Assembly: GCA_024362935.1 (NCBI GenBank)
Contig: JANCRA010000012.1
Location: forward strand, 4,030,001-4,094,000
Length of the DNA: 64,000 nucleotides
Reading direction: 5' to 3'
Origin: Setophaga petechia
Lineage: Eukaryota > Chordata > Aves > Passeriformes > Parulidae
The translations under genes were made by a program, and so were the position numbers. The notes beneath the pieces were generated by a model. The model ran no database searches and was not told the origin of the DNA. It saw only the letters and a list, made by a program, of their open reading frames with translations. Shown in pieces: positions 1 to 11,660 of this stretch; position 1 is the stretch's first letter, and the number at the start of each line of letters is the position of its first letter.

Positions 1-382
1 ACCATAAACTGTGGTCTGTTTCTTGAATATGTTTAATGGTAGTGCTGGAGGGGAATTACATATAAGCTGTGCTGGCAGGGGGGCACTGAAATGTGTGTAG
101 AAGTTATAATGGCATGCATTATGTCATCATGCTGTTTTCACAAGGCTTCTTTAGGTCTGTTCATGCTCCTGCCTGGACTTTTCAGACAGATTTCTTGTGC
201 TACATTTATTTCCTTGATGCCTGAGGGGGATTTAGGTGTAAATCCCAAAATTAAAGGTAAACATTGTATGCACATTGCATATCTAATATGGAAAGCTGAT
301 AAGCACATAGTACATCATTCCTAAAATGGCATGAAGTCCGGGAAGAAGTTGAGAGTCAGAACTCCCAGAAAAATAGTTTAAA

Positions 383-436
383 GTGGAAGAGTCCACCAAA
401 TTGGAAAAGTCCAGCAAGTTGGAAAAGTCCAGCAAA
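383..436 (+). repeat. Three tandem 18 bp units
   Basis: Three consecutive 18 bp units lie at 383-400, 401-418 and 419-436. Units two and three differ only at the last base; unit one is more diverged (starts gtggaagagtcc). The unit length is a multiple of three, so the repeat stays open in the frame of a 64-codon frame at 383-577, where it reads as a lysine/serine-rich six-residue repeat (LEKSSK). That frame resembles no known protein. A replication-slippage minisatellite seed is the simplest reading. Confidence 0.75.
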
Positions 437-854
437 TGCAGCAGAAGTTTAATCTATGCTCATGAGGACAGACTTGTGGAAACTCCTATTAAAAGACTGC
501 TGTCCATTCCAGAGTCAGGTGGCAAATACCCTTCTGTGGTTCTTTTGACATCAGATTACACATTCTGCAAGCCTTAAAGATAGGTCTTACTCCAGTACAG
601 CTGCTGACTCAGACTGCAGGGAGATAGGGTTTCTGTTTACAGAATCAACGTGGAGCTGAGGGGACGACCCAGTGACATATTGGAGTTCATCTGCGGGAGT
701 AGGGCTTGAGGTGACACTGCATGTGCTACACTGCCAGGCTGAAGATCTTACAAAAAGAAGTGCTGTGAAGCAGATGGTTCACTTCCACCACAGACACCAT
801 TTTGATAGGCACAACTGAGAAGTAGATCCTGATGATATGCACATATATGCATAT

Positions 855-871
855 ATACACACTGTGTGTAT
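855..871. repeat. Alternating AC/GT palindrome
   Basis: The 17 bp atacacactgtgtgtat is a perfect inverted repeat around a central T, inside a longer alternating purine-pyrimidine run (about 838-873). Such runs are common short dinucleotide repeats and could adopt Z-DNA or a cruciform. No function is implied. Confidence 0.6.
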
Positions 872-3687
872 GTAAGTGTTAGCTAGCAAGTGTACTTTGA
901 ATACAGGCTAGGATACAGCACTTATGCCTTTGTGGTTTCTTGAGGTTTCTGTTTCTTCTTTAATTTTTTTTATAAGACAAAACATGCCTTTATGAACAGT
1001 TTTATATTTCAGCAATACACATCTTGCAAAATTTCCATTCTCCCACTGCTTGCTCACCTACATGTTAGCCACTTGGGAAAATCCCTTTTCTCATCACCTC
1101 AGCTCGGAGGAGCAGAGCATGGGCTTTGGAACAAGCCTCAAAGAAAATTCAGGGATTTTTGGGTGAAAGTGCATAGCCACAAAACTGTTGGGAATAGAGG
1201 TGGAGGTGTGGTTGGTAGGGGACAACTAGGAGGTCCTGGGAATTGTAGGCTTCCCCTGTCCCCCGTCATAAATTCAAGCCGGGGAAGGCTTTATACCTTT
1301 TTCTTGAGGTGTCATACTCCTTTTCCTCATCCTACTCTTCACCTCAAATTCTGGTTCACCTTTGTCAGTTCCTTCTCCAGCACCTTATGGGAGCATATCC
1401 AGGGGTGTTCTGGGAGGGCAAGATGGGGAAGGAACACAAGGGAAATATTGGAGAGTTGTTGGCTTGTGACAGACCAACAACTGAACAAATGAACAAAACA
1501 GTCGATTGATGGCTCTCCCAGTCCAGGCTAATGTTGTCCTACTAAAGCAGCAACAAATGACACAAAACATTAATGTAAAATATGTTGATAAACAGTTGAA
1601 TATAAGAATTACCTTAGCTGGTTTTGCCTTGCAATTCAGTGCAGGGATAGTAAAAAAATCACCTTGCACTCAGAATTTGGGTAAAGAAGCAAATCCTCTG
1701 GGTGTTGCCTCAGCCACATATGTCTACTCCTTGGACCAAAAATGGAGCAAATGTAATTGATTAATAGTAAATTTCAAAATTGAAATGGATCTCCTTAAAA
1801 AAAGGTTGGAAGCTAAAAACTAAAATTGATACTAAAAAACCACAATTTAGGAACCATTTCAGAAAATGAAATTTTGAAAATGCTTTAGTATGGGTCATAT
1901 GACCCATGAATCAAAACCACTTTGCTTAACTCTTTTGTGGGGTTTTATACCTTTTAAGTTTGAAATAACAACCATTAAAAAGATGAAAAAGGGCTAAAAG
2001 TGACAGAGAATATTTTTTCCTTTTTTTTTTTATTTCAACATCAAATTTCATCATTATTTACATACAATAACAAAAACCTGTTAGCTCTCTTGAAAAAAGG
2101 TTTTTCTTATGAAATCCAAATTTCTAAACTTAAGAAGCAAAAGCCATGTCTAGCCCCTATACCTACAAGGAGATGATCAAATTCCTGCCTGGAAGCTGTA
2201 TGTTGGGTTTTGTGTGACATTTGTGTGACGACTTCACCGGGACCCAGTCAGCATATCAAGTCAGTTCTTTTGGTCATCTTTAGCTTTTATCAAGTGGTCC
2301 TAACAGCTTGTATTTTCATTTCCTTGAGGTGCTCTCTCTCTGCTGACATATTCACTTGCATTGTCCCTCCTGAAGCATAAGGCTACCTGTAAAGTAAGGA
2401 GCATCCTGGGATTTGTGCAGAATAGGTTGCATGTTCTCACCCTGAATAACTCCTGTTTGTGAAAGCCAAGTTAAAATACACAAGACGAAGGCAGCTCACC
2501 TGTGAAAGTGAGCAAAAAAGGAGACAAAAGAGTAGTAACACAAAGTCTGCTGATAAGTGATGAGCTGACATGAGTTAAGTTCCCTATCATGATGAAAGCC
2601 ATTCCCACATGGCAGTGCCCATGTTTCTGTAAGGAGACACCCCACCTTTGCACCTCAAGCCCATCTGGCCACGTGGAGGGCAGCAGAGCAGCCACAACAC
2701 CCGCTGGGAGCTGCACAAGGGCACAGGGGCACAGCGACCGCCTGAGAAGCTCAGGTTCCTTTGAAGCAGTGGTGGGAATGAACAGGGAGGGCAGACAGGT
2801 GCAGATATACATCTGCTCCAGGAAAGCATGTGGAGACTGCCAGGATAACAGCCACATTCCACAGGCACTGTGATGCATTTCGGAAATGCTCTGTGAGTGC
2901 ACTCACAGGGACTTGTGCGTACGGACCAGCAGAGTCACACAAGTGCAGCCTGTCAAGGTGACAAAGCTTTGGGAGGCCAACGTGTAACTTTGACTCTTGA
3001 TCTTTAATTACAAACTTTCTCCATTTGTTTGGTAGCTGGATACTTTACGTTCCTTTTCAGTTCAGAAGAACTAAAACTCTACCTTGGGGTGCTTATCTCA
3101 AATTCCATTCATAAACCACTCTAGAGAACTCCCTCGTGGCTATCATTAAACTCTCTTCCTGCACACACAGGCAGCAGGCATAAAATTCAGAGAACCTGAG
3201 TTTAGTGCCTGACTTTGCTAACAAGTTGAAATCATTGTATATCACTGTAATATTGTATATATCACTTTTGTGCTTCCTTTTTTTCTTTCTCATCTTTGTC
3301 TTTGAGGAGGTGTTGATTTTGGTCTGTAGCATTTATACATACATTGGGTCAATGCTTTTAGCAAGAAGGTATTTTTTTAAGCAGGAAACATCAAAGCTGG
3401 AGGGCACTTCTAGGCAGGGAACTGGATAAAGCCTTTGACAGCACTTCATATAATCTGTGGCCTCATGATTTTAAGATGCACAGTATTTTATGGTGCATAA
3501 AGGTTGTTGGGAAGTCAATTTAGTCCTGTACCAGAAATTTTTTTTGCCTCTGCATTATGCTATTCAGATAAGATACTGACTGAAGCTTCCCAACAGCCGC
3601 TCAGAACAGGTATCTAACTGTGTGATTTATCCAGGTAATTTACACTACTTGCTTATCTTGACCCAAACCCTTTAAAATCAACTTAGT

Positions 3688-3710
3688 TATCCTCACAAGA
3701 AGTGAGGATA
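3688..3710. repeat. Short hairpin, 9 bp stem
   Basis: The arm tatcctcac at 3688-3696 is perfectly complementary to gtgaggata at 3702-3710, with a 5-base loop (aagaa). There is no T-tract, conserved small-RNA seed or flanking gene to give it a role. It may be chance. Confidence 0.5.
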
Positions 3711-6601
3711 TCCATTTGAACTCCATTGTAGTCATACCCTGAAGAAGATAAACAGGTAGCTATACAGAGCCTCTCAATTTCTAGCCATGTACCATAGTAG
3801 GTAACAACATGACTGTAATATAAATTGAAAGCAAAAATGATGTGGGGAAATAGTTGGGTTTGGAATTTGGGAATGTATCAGATTTGAGACTGCAATTCCC
3901 TTTTTACAATATGCCTTTCTCTAATCTTCAATATTTAAATTAAAAACTATGACCTGTTTCACTTTAAATTCTCATATAAGTTTTTTTTCATAATTTCACA
4001 TGGAGTACTCATGGGCAAACATCAAGCATTAAAATATATAGATAGACAGCAATCCATGAATTTTTCTTTTTTCCATCTATCTTACTTCCAACCAACTCAG
4101 CAAATCCTTTACATTTTTATAAGCCTCATTCTAATACAGAAGGAAACAAGGAAACTAATCACTATTATAAGAAATTGTGAAAAGGGAAACTGTAATGACA
4201 CAGGCTTGACCTGGATTTCATAAAAGGAATTAAATTTCTCCAATTATTTAAAAGCATATGTTATTCGATTATCTAAATCCATATAAGGAGCAGAATTTCT
4301 GCACTAAGTTTCTTTTGATCACAAAATAGAAATAAAATTCTTATCCCTTAGATATAACATCCTGGTTTACAACCAGATGCATCAGGCACATGGAGAGATA
4401 AACAAGAGAAGATGACAGTGCCATAAAAACCTCTGTGTTGTAGGCAAGGACTTCAGTCCGGCATATATTTAAGTTGTTGTACACAACAGAGGCTAGGCCA
4501 GCACTTCACAGCCCCAAGGAGACTGCAATTAGCCTGTGGACAACTGCACCCATGTTAGGGCTCCTGTGGAGCCAGACAAGTGGTTATGAGCAGTTTCAAG
4601 TGACTTCAGGGCTCCTATGGCACTTTCACCATGGCCTCTACTTCAAGTCCTTCAAAATAAATCAGAGTGGCACCAGGCATAACCATCTGCAAAGTGGAGC
4701 TGGGAGCAACATTCCAAGAGGGAATTGACCTTTAAAAATCATTTGGAAGTAACCTCCTGATCACCACTTAGCAGAGCACTTGGATGCAGAATCTGGACCC
4801 TTATGTCCCTAAAAAAAATTTCTTAAAACCAATTTTATGGAATAAGATTATGACTGTGAATGTGATTCTTGGCCCAATTTGCCAAGAGTGGTAGGAATTT
4901 ATCGTTCCTATGAGGGATGATTGTCTTCATATTGCTAAGGGTTTATTTTCCCTAAAATTGTCAGACAAAAGCATAGTTCCTGCAAAAGAAATTGAAAATA
5001 TGGCTCACTGTTTCCCATTCCCAGTGTTTACCCAGCTCTCTGCAAACAGAGTTTCCTATTCCTGCTATTTCTTCCTCAAGCAGGCTCGCTGTTCCCAGCA
5101 CAAGTGCAGAGCCATAGTTTAGATTAGATGACAGTGCTTGCTCTCATATCTCCTGCTCTCTTATTACAGCTTTGTCAGAGCTGGAAACCACTGAAGAAAA
5201 TACAACCTAGTGTGTGAAAGTCCCATGGCTTAGCAGGGTCATAAAGGTTTTGGAAGAGCTGGCCAAGACTTCACATCCAGCTTTCCTCTTTTTAACAAAG
5301 GGCAGAGCCGAGATGAACAATTCATGGGCAAGCTTTGCCTTAAATTTCTTCTTAGCTATACATGTGCATTCAAAATATTTTTGCAACTAGAAGATGAAAA
5401 AGCCACCTAAACTTAAGGAGATAAAAGAGAGGACAGATGTTATTGATGTTGTTTAGTTATGCAGGGGTCTGAACAAGAATTCATCACATGTCATAGTTAT
5501 GACTGCTTTTCTATCACAGAGCACCAGATCCAAGAAATTTAATTCATCTTTTGGGAATGAGATGCTGGGAAATTTTGTCTCTTGCACTCTTGAAGCAGTA
5601 AAATTAAAGATAATTAAATTTGCTATGATGAATTGGCATGCAAGAAACAAACAGATATTTTGCCTCTGAGCCATGAGTTTTCTTCCTAGAAGCAGCCCCA
5701 CGTTTTGAATACCAAGCTGGATTATCCATGTTAATTGGGGAACAAGGTCTTCCATTTCTGCTGAATTCACTAGAAACTGTGCAGACATTGTTCCATAAAA
5801 CTGTGAGATTTTCAATAAAAATATGCTGCAGTGACCTATTTTCTCCATGCAAATGCCTCACCACCTCAATGTGATTCCTGTCGCAGGGACTGACGTGTTT
5901 TGCTGTTATAGTCTCTGTTTGCAGATCCTCTCTGACGTGCTAGATTGATGCTGCTTCATCCATGGATATCTCTGATGGTCACTGGAAGCCAAGCCCAAAT
6001 GAGAATCCTAGACATTTAGTTCAGCTACCAAGTGTCTCTATGCTTTTCAGCTGTTTGCGTCCAGCTTTTAAACAATATTTAAAAATTTATTAATAATTTT
6101 GTCCTTTACAAAACCTCTTATGTTTTATTGAATTGAAGATCCTGAAAAAACATGAAAACATGACAATGATAAAACATGACCGGAGTGAAATAGTGAAATC
6201 CTTGTTCTTAAAAATATTGCTTTGGCTTCTTTAATTGCTTGAAGAGTTTGGGACTGCAGCTTGGCTTTTTACCACACAAACCATCTGCCTGGCACTGGCC
6301 TAGTGCTGACTTCAAGGGACAAATCCTGACTGACTCACCACTGATGAATCATTGTCTCACTTGGGGATTTCCTCTGAATTGTTCCACTCCAAATCATCAT
6401 GAAAAGGAGATTCTACTCATTCAATAGCATAAATAAGAATCAAGAAAAAAAATTAAGCAATATATAGTTACTGTGGCATAGTAAATCTGCTTAGCCCTTG
6501 AGTTTAAATATCAGTTTTGCTAAGTACAATGCTTTTGGCTGAGGATTTTGGGTTGTTTTGGTTTGTTTTTTTGTTGTTTTTATTTTTCCTTTTCTCTTTT
6601 C

Positions 6602-6617
<16 letters not shown>

Positions 6618-6637
<20 letters not shown>

Positions 6638-6698
6638 CTTTTCTTTTCTTTTCTTTTCTTTTCTTTTCTTTTCTTTTCTTTTCTTTTCTTTTCTTTTC
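6618..6698 (+). repeat. (CTTTT)n microsatellite, about 16 units
   Basis: From 6618 to 6698 the period-5 CTTTT motif runs without interruption for about 81 bp. It is preceded by an imperfect T/C-rich run from about 6580. It is a pure polypyrimidine tract on this strand (polypurine AAAAG on the other), a class able to form triplex DNA and prone to length change. The apparent open frames over this interval, rich in Phe/Leu/Ser on one strand and Lys/Glu/Arg on the other, are artefacts of the repeat. Confidence 0.97.
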
Positions 6699-8299
6699 TC
6701 TCAAAGGCCTTCACTTAGTGTGACAGTTTTACATATCACTTTAATCACTTCAGAAGTTGTCTATTTATATAAGCTACTAATTGTTCTCCCCTCAAGCAGT
6801 AGCACTGCTCTCTGAGGTGTGCAGGTAATCGATCCTGCTAAAGACATGAATATTTCCACTAAATGCCAATCTAGAAAAAGTAATTAGATCAACAGTAGTA
6901 AAAGGGGGGGGTCTGTTGCCAGGCAGAGAAAAGGTAAGAAATGAGGGCATCGATATTAAGAACAATTAGAAATGAGCAATGTAGGCAGTGGAAACTGTAG
7001 CAGAGAGAGGCAAGATGAATGTTGTGGTCAATGCATGGTATCAGGAAAGGGAAGTGATTTGCAGATAAAAGGAATGACAAAAAAGTAAACAGAGATTTGG
7101 ATGGAACAAAGAGAGTCCAAAAATCTCTCAAAGATCTTATGTATTAGTCAAGTGGGAGAATGAAGTGTTTTCTACCACTTTTATTATTATTATAGACTGC
7201 AAATTATCTTGGGAAGGTGTGCAGCTTATGATGTTTATATAAAATGTTATATACAACATAGTTGCTGATGTTCTGTAATGTAATACAGAATAGCTTGAAA
7301 ATATGCTGCATGTATTAATGAAACAACATACCTTTACCTTCTGTAAGGGCAATTTTCCAGTTCTGGCTCAGTAAAATGTTGAGGCAGCCCTAGAAGATCC
7401 TCTTTTGGGCACATCTCTCTCAGCCCACATTTCTTTGCATTTGTTCTGTTGCAGAATAAAATATCCACTGAAAATTTGAATTGTTTTTCCCTTGCATGTG
7501 ACTATCAAACAGTAAGGTTATAGCATATAATATTGATGTTGAAAAAAATTAATTCTGAGTCTGTAGCTTTTGGCAGCTGGCAATCTGTGTGAGTCCTTAT
7601 ACCTGCGTTTATGCTGAACATACTGTGCCTCAGCATGGTTCTGAGGTGGTGAATAAGACTGTGTGCACTGTAAGGTATTACCTCATAGAAATACCAAATG
7701 TTGAGATTCGTATTTACGTAATTGCTGCACATTACATAACAGCAGAATATCTAGCAGTTGGCTTTTGGTTTTGTTGTTAATTCTTTTTCTTAAGGGAAGT
7801 GTCAAATTTGTTCCTGTTTGCTTAGCTGATTTAGAATAGGAGGTCAGTTCATGCTGAACTTGCAAACAACACAAAGCTAAAGAGGTTTTAAACAACCAAA
7901 GGCCAAGGGTTAACAAACACCACTGGTTCCAGGCAAGCCTGTGGGCTGGCAGGAGTAATGTGTTACTTAATGGACAAATAATCCCAAGCGGGGATGCCCA
8001 GTGGATTAAAACTGCTTGCAAAAATGTTACTTTATAAAACTAAATAGGAAAATGGTTTGTAAACTGCAATTTGCTATGACAAATGTAGTACTTGCTTGTA
8101 AAATAACCAATAACATTATAGAATTTGTGCAACCAGGGGTATCAGAGAAGTTTATTGTCTTATAATTCTAGCATAAAAGTTTACATTTTAGTCTCTTACT
8201 TTTTACAATGCCAAATACAAAGAAGCTCTTATTCTAACATAATTTTATAATTTTATAATAATTACTCAACACAAATTTAAAAATATGAAGTTTTGCCTC

Positions 8300-8351
8300 T
8301 TCTTAACTTTATTTTTTCTCAATAGTTCTTAACTTTATTTTTTCTTAATAG
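8300..8351 (+). repeat. Tandem duplication, 2 x 26 bp
   Basis: Two adjacent 26 bp copies (8300-8325 and 8326-8351) begin ttcttaacttta and differ at a single position (c versus t near the 3' end of the unit). The high identity suggests a fairly recent slippage duplication in otherwise unique DNA. Confidence 0.85.
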
Positions 8352-8877
8352 TAAGAAGCAGCAATAAATGCATAGCCAATAAACAATCAATTTCCCAAAT
8401 TATTCCTATATTCCAATGGCCAAATTATAAACCTGGTTTTAACTTTGTGTAAAAATCATATGGGTATCCATTGAAACTCCTTTAAAGCTGCCTTCACTTT
8501 ACCAAGGATGTGCATGAAGCCATTAAGATAATAACAGAAAATGAAACAATATCTAATGTCAGCTCTTCTGCTGATTTTTATAATAGCAATTCATTAAAAG
8601 TGAATATTTAAAGTGATTCATTATATGTCAGGTACTGGCAATATATGTGGCAAAACCTTTATTTCTAGATTGTCCAGAAGAGATTGTAGTTTGATTACCT
8701 ATGAGTAGCAATAATCAATTTAAAATATTCAAAGATATCACAGCTTTTTTTAGTGAGGACACCTACTGTATTTTTGCTACAAAATCTGGGGCCTAATGAG
8801 TCTCTGGCTGCCCTCAGTGAAATTAGGATGGTCACCTCTCCCACCTATCTGCCAACTTCCCTCTTACCTCTCTCTAG

Positions 8878-8987
8878 ACTCAGGTGCTCCAAGAAAAGAA
8901 ATATTCACTGTGGAAGAAGATTGTGTTGAGATAGAAAGGGCAATGACATATGTCTGTAAAGCAGCAGAAAAACTTTCTCATACATAA
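8878..8987 (+). other. Possible exon behind a good 3' splice site (weak)
   Basis: A long pyrimidine-rich run ends in ctctctctag at 8877, which fits a vertebrate 3' splice site. The frame immediately after it stays open for about 36 codons to TAA at 8985-8987, giving an acidic/basic peptide containing KEIFTVEEDCVEIERAM. I do not recognise the peptide. An open frame of this length occurs often by chance, and no partner exon was found, so this is only a candidate. Confidence 0.15.
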
Positions 8988-9786
8988 CTAATTTCTGGCT
9001 ACCTGTAAGAAAATTTTGATGTTCAGGAAAAATTCTCTTTCTAATTACCAACCAGATTTAATAACAGTAGCATTGGAGATTAATGCCACAGAAGATATTC
9101 AGGGACTCCTCTGATTCCTACTGTATTCAGGCTCAGTTCCAAGTCTGTTACAGTTGGTACGTGTAACTTACAGAAATTAAATTATCCCTTGACTTATAAA
9201 AATTAATACATAATGAAACCAAATAGAAAGCAGGGGGTTAATTTTTAAACCTATTTCAGAATAATTCTCTTTTTGTCTTTTACTTCTATATGAAACTTTG
9301 TAATATTGCAGATTTGTAGGGAGTTTGTCTATTCTCCCATATTCAGATCCAATGAGCATAGAAAGGCAACCATCAAATCAGGCAAGATTTGGGCTTTTTA
9401 ATGTGGGCTCTGTATTTATGCTACAGAAACTGGTTTTCAGTTAGCACAGATTCAAATTTATTAGCAGGGTAATCAAATGAAAAAGTTACATGAGGTTTGC
9501 CCAGCTTGCTTTCAAACAACAGAAACAGAGCTTCCTAAATTATATTGAATTCATCCCAAAGTTTTGAGTAGCTGCTGATCCAGTGGTGAACATTTGCAGC
9601 CAGGCCACAGCACCCCCAGGTGTGAACTGGAACCTCTGGGAAGCACATTGCTTCATCCTTGATTTATATCAAATGTTCTGCAGCTGAAGAGACACCTTCA
9701 GCTGTTCAGGTCAGAATGGATGCAATCATTTTAACCCTACTTAGCCTGGATAAGATATTTGATCTAGTTTCCAGTCAGCAAACACA

Positions 9787-9862
9787 AGATTACATTCTCA
9801 GCTGGTGTCAACTGAATTCAGTGGAGCTGTGTCAGTTTATACCAGGTGGGGAATTAGCCTGG
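9787..9862. mobile_element. Palindromic MITE-like relic
   Basis: The left arm cagctggtgtcaactg (9799-9814) and right arm cagtttataccaggtg (9833-9848) are inverted repeats matching at 13 of 16 positions. They surround a core with gtggagctgtg. The arrangement (attctcagctggtgt, gtggagct core, then accaggtg and a purine-rich tail) resembles a palindromic non-autonomous DNA-transposon-like repeat that I remember as common in turtle, crocodilian and bird DNA. I cannot give a reliable family name. The copy is heavily mutated, consistent with great age. Confidence 0.5.
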
Positions 9863-11548
9863 GCTTTTGTTTTCTCTTAAATCAAAGTTAGACCAAAGAC
9901 AAACCCAAAGCCTCATCACATGGATTTGAAGTTTGTTGATAATCTGTGCAGGTGTTGTCTGTGGTGACCTCTGTATTGTCTAAATATGAGACAAAGCAAA
10001 ATGCCTGTGTTTGTTATCTCTACTTTTCAGCACTGTAGCTGCACAGATACAGGGTCAGCCAGCCTGTTTGTCTATAGGCAAAACACTGGGTATCTTACAA
10101 TAGAGCTCACATAGGGAAATAAAAGGGAATTGATGAACATCATGTGAACATCTTATGAAGTAGATGAACTTTAAAAAAACTAAGGAAAAAGAAATAATGC
10201 TTATCTTCATTAGAAATTTAAAATATCTTCCATTTTCCAAAAAATATTAAGTAGAAGTTATTCTATAAAGATAACAATTTGTTAATAGAACATAGTATAA
10301 ATGTCTTTTTAAAACCTTAAAGGAAAAAAAGAATTCCTTGAAGAGGGAGGACATTTCATTGCAACCAATATATTTCTCAGTAAAAGCCAGAATCAAATAT
10401 ACAAAATCCCTCTGGAAATCACTGCAACCATTTATGAAACCTCACTACTCTGCAGACTCACTATCTGGTTGATACCAGTAAAGGATCACTGTCAATCCAT
10501 CTCATCAGCATTAAGGTAGGCCAGCTGAGCATCACAGAAAAGCAGCAACAAGGAGCATATTGTCATATTTTGGAGAAAATTCATTTATTAACTGAAAGTA
10601 GAAATCAAAAATGATTGAAAATTTGTGTCAGAACACTTTGGAGGATAATCATATTTTAAGAACATCTCAATCTATTTTCACTTTTCAGAATTAATGCTAT
10701 TTTCTATTCATTCCATTTCTTTAATGCTTTTACACAGACACATGCAGACTTGTGTTTGATGCATACATGCAAATGTATTAGGATTTGTAAGAAACTTTGG
10801 ATAGTGTTGAGTAGAGAACATAGCATTATATTCTCTGTCATGAAAGCCTGAACTGGCATTTGCCAGTATCATCGGGGAGCTGTGAAAACAAAAGTAACCA
10901 GAACAAGAAAGAGAACACGTGATCTTAAAGTCCTGCACTTGAGCTAATTGAATTCCAGTAGGAAGAAGCTCATGTGTCACTTTTAGTCACTTTAGTCTTT
11001 TTAACCGTGGAAAGAGCCAGCCCCTGAATAAATCACAACTCAGTAGTTTTAAATGAACTGCAGACAGAACACAAAATCTTTGCCTTGTGAAATTCCTCAT
11101 AATGTCTGACTGCTGTTTCACTAGTACACTATTAGATCTCTGCTGAAACGTTTAGCAGACTCATACATGGGTCTTCTTGTTTTTCCTAAGGATTCAAGGC
11201 GTCTCATGATTCAAGGTCCCTTGTCTTATCAGATGAACACCAGCATTACTCTCTCCTTGCAAGAATAGTCCTGTTGGGCATCACAGGTTCAGCATTAAGT
11301 AGTGCTTTGAAATCCCCATGCTAAATTTCTCTCTTTCCCACAATTCCTCTTTGGAATAATAAAACAAATAATAAAAAACAAATAATAAAACCATAATAAA
11401 ACAAACCAAGTTTCTTTCTCCTAAATTCTTGTTATGGCCCAAACACTGCAGAGCAAGGTTGGATATTGCTAACTCTGCTGCCAGATCTCAGGAAAACCTG
11501 TGATCTTTGCTGCAGCAGAAAACTTCACTGAGCGTAACAGTTGGGGAT
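9863..11548. other. Unique AT-rich non-coding DNA
   Basis: I see nothing gene-like. The only low-complexity content is an AATAAAAC-type A-rich repeat at 11355-11407. The minus-strand 90-codon frame at 10708-10980 has no recognisable domain. Confidence 0.55.
11355..11407 (+). repeat. A-rich AATAAAAC-type low-complexity repeat
   Basis: Several copies of aataataaaac and aataaaac variants follow each other over about 53 bp, separated by single-base changes. The AATAAA hexamers inside it are a by-product of the repeat and should not be read as polyadenylation signals. Confidence 0.75.
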
Positions 11549-11660
11549 TTAAAGAACCATACAATATTTTGGGTTGGAAGGTACCTTTAAAGATCATCCA
11601 ACTGGGCAAGACTGCCTGCCCTGCAGGCTGCTCCACCTACCCCAGGAGCACAGAAAGTGT
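11549..11660 (-). mobile_element. CR1 LINE 3'-end fragment, minus strand
   Basis: The stretch gggttggaaggtacc followed by tttaaagatcatcc and a C/T-rich region with ctgccctgcagg is the reverse complement of the conserved CR1 3' untranslated end. In CR1 elements this lies just before the terminal ATTCTRTG octamers. The octamers themselves are eroded here (acaatatttt at 11560-11569). It is a 5'-truncated, diverged copy, as is usual for CR1. The 5' limit (to the right) is uncertain. Confidence 0.75.

Larger units (their letters stand above)
1..6540. other. Unique AT-rich non-coding DNA
   Basis: I see no gene or recognisable transposon here. Open frames such as 992-1492 (166 codons, +) and 2471-2902 (143 codons, -) have no recognisable domain, no convincing protein-like composition and no supporting splice structure. 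Small internal features are listed separately (tandem repeat at 383-436, alternating purine-pyrimidine palindrome at 855-871, hairpin at 3688-3710). The stretch 2580-2950 is more GC-rich than its surroundings but contains nothing I recognise. Confidence 0.6.
6700..9786. other. Unique AT-rich non-coding DNA
   Basis: I see no gene or transposon. Minor content is a G-run at 6904-6910, a TTA run near 7181-7194, an exact-period 26 bp duplication at 8300-8351 and a possible exon at 8878-8987, the last two listed separately. Minus-strand frames such as 7683-8021 show no recognisable protein features. Confidence 0.55.

Noticed and set aside
992..1492. 166-codon open frame, the longest in the window
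   Set aside because: It overlaps other frames on both strands and has no recognisable domain and no splice or promoter support. A frame of this length is not surprising in 64 kb read in six frames.
2471..2902. 143-codon minus-strand frame in a GC-richer patch
   Set aside because: Overlapping open frames exist on both strands, as expected from local GC content. The translation resembles no known protein.
5453..5848. 131-codon minus-strand frame
   Set aside because: No domain was recognised and a second frame is open over the same bases, so it is probably chance.
6504..6815. Overlapping frames rich in Lys/Glu/Arg or Phe/Leu/Ser
   Set aside because: They are translations of the (CTTTT)n microsatellite.
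11355..11407. Multiple AATAAA hexamers as polyadenylation signals
   Set aside because: They are produced by an A-rich low-complexity repeat, with no transcript structure upstream.
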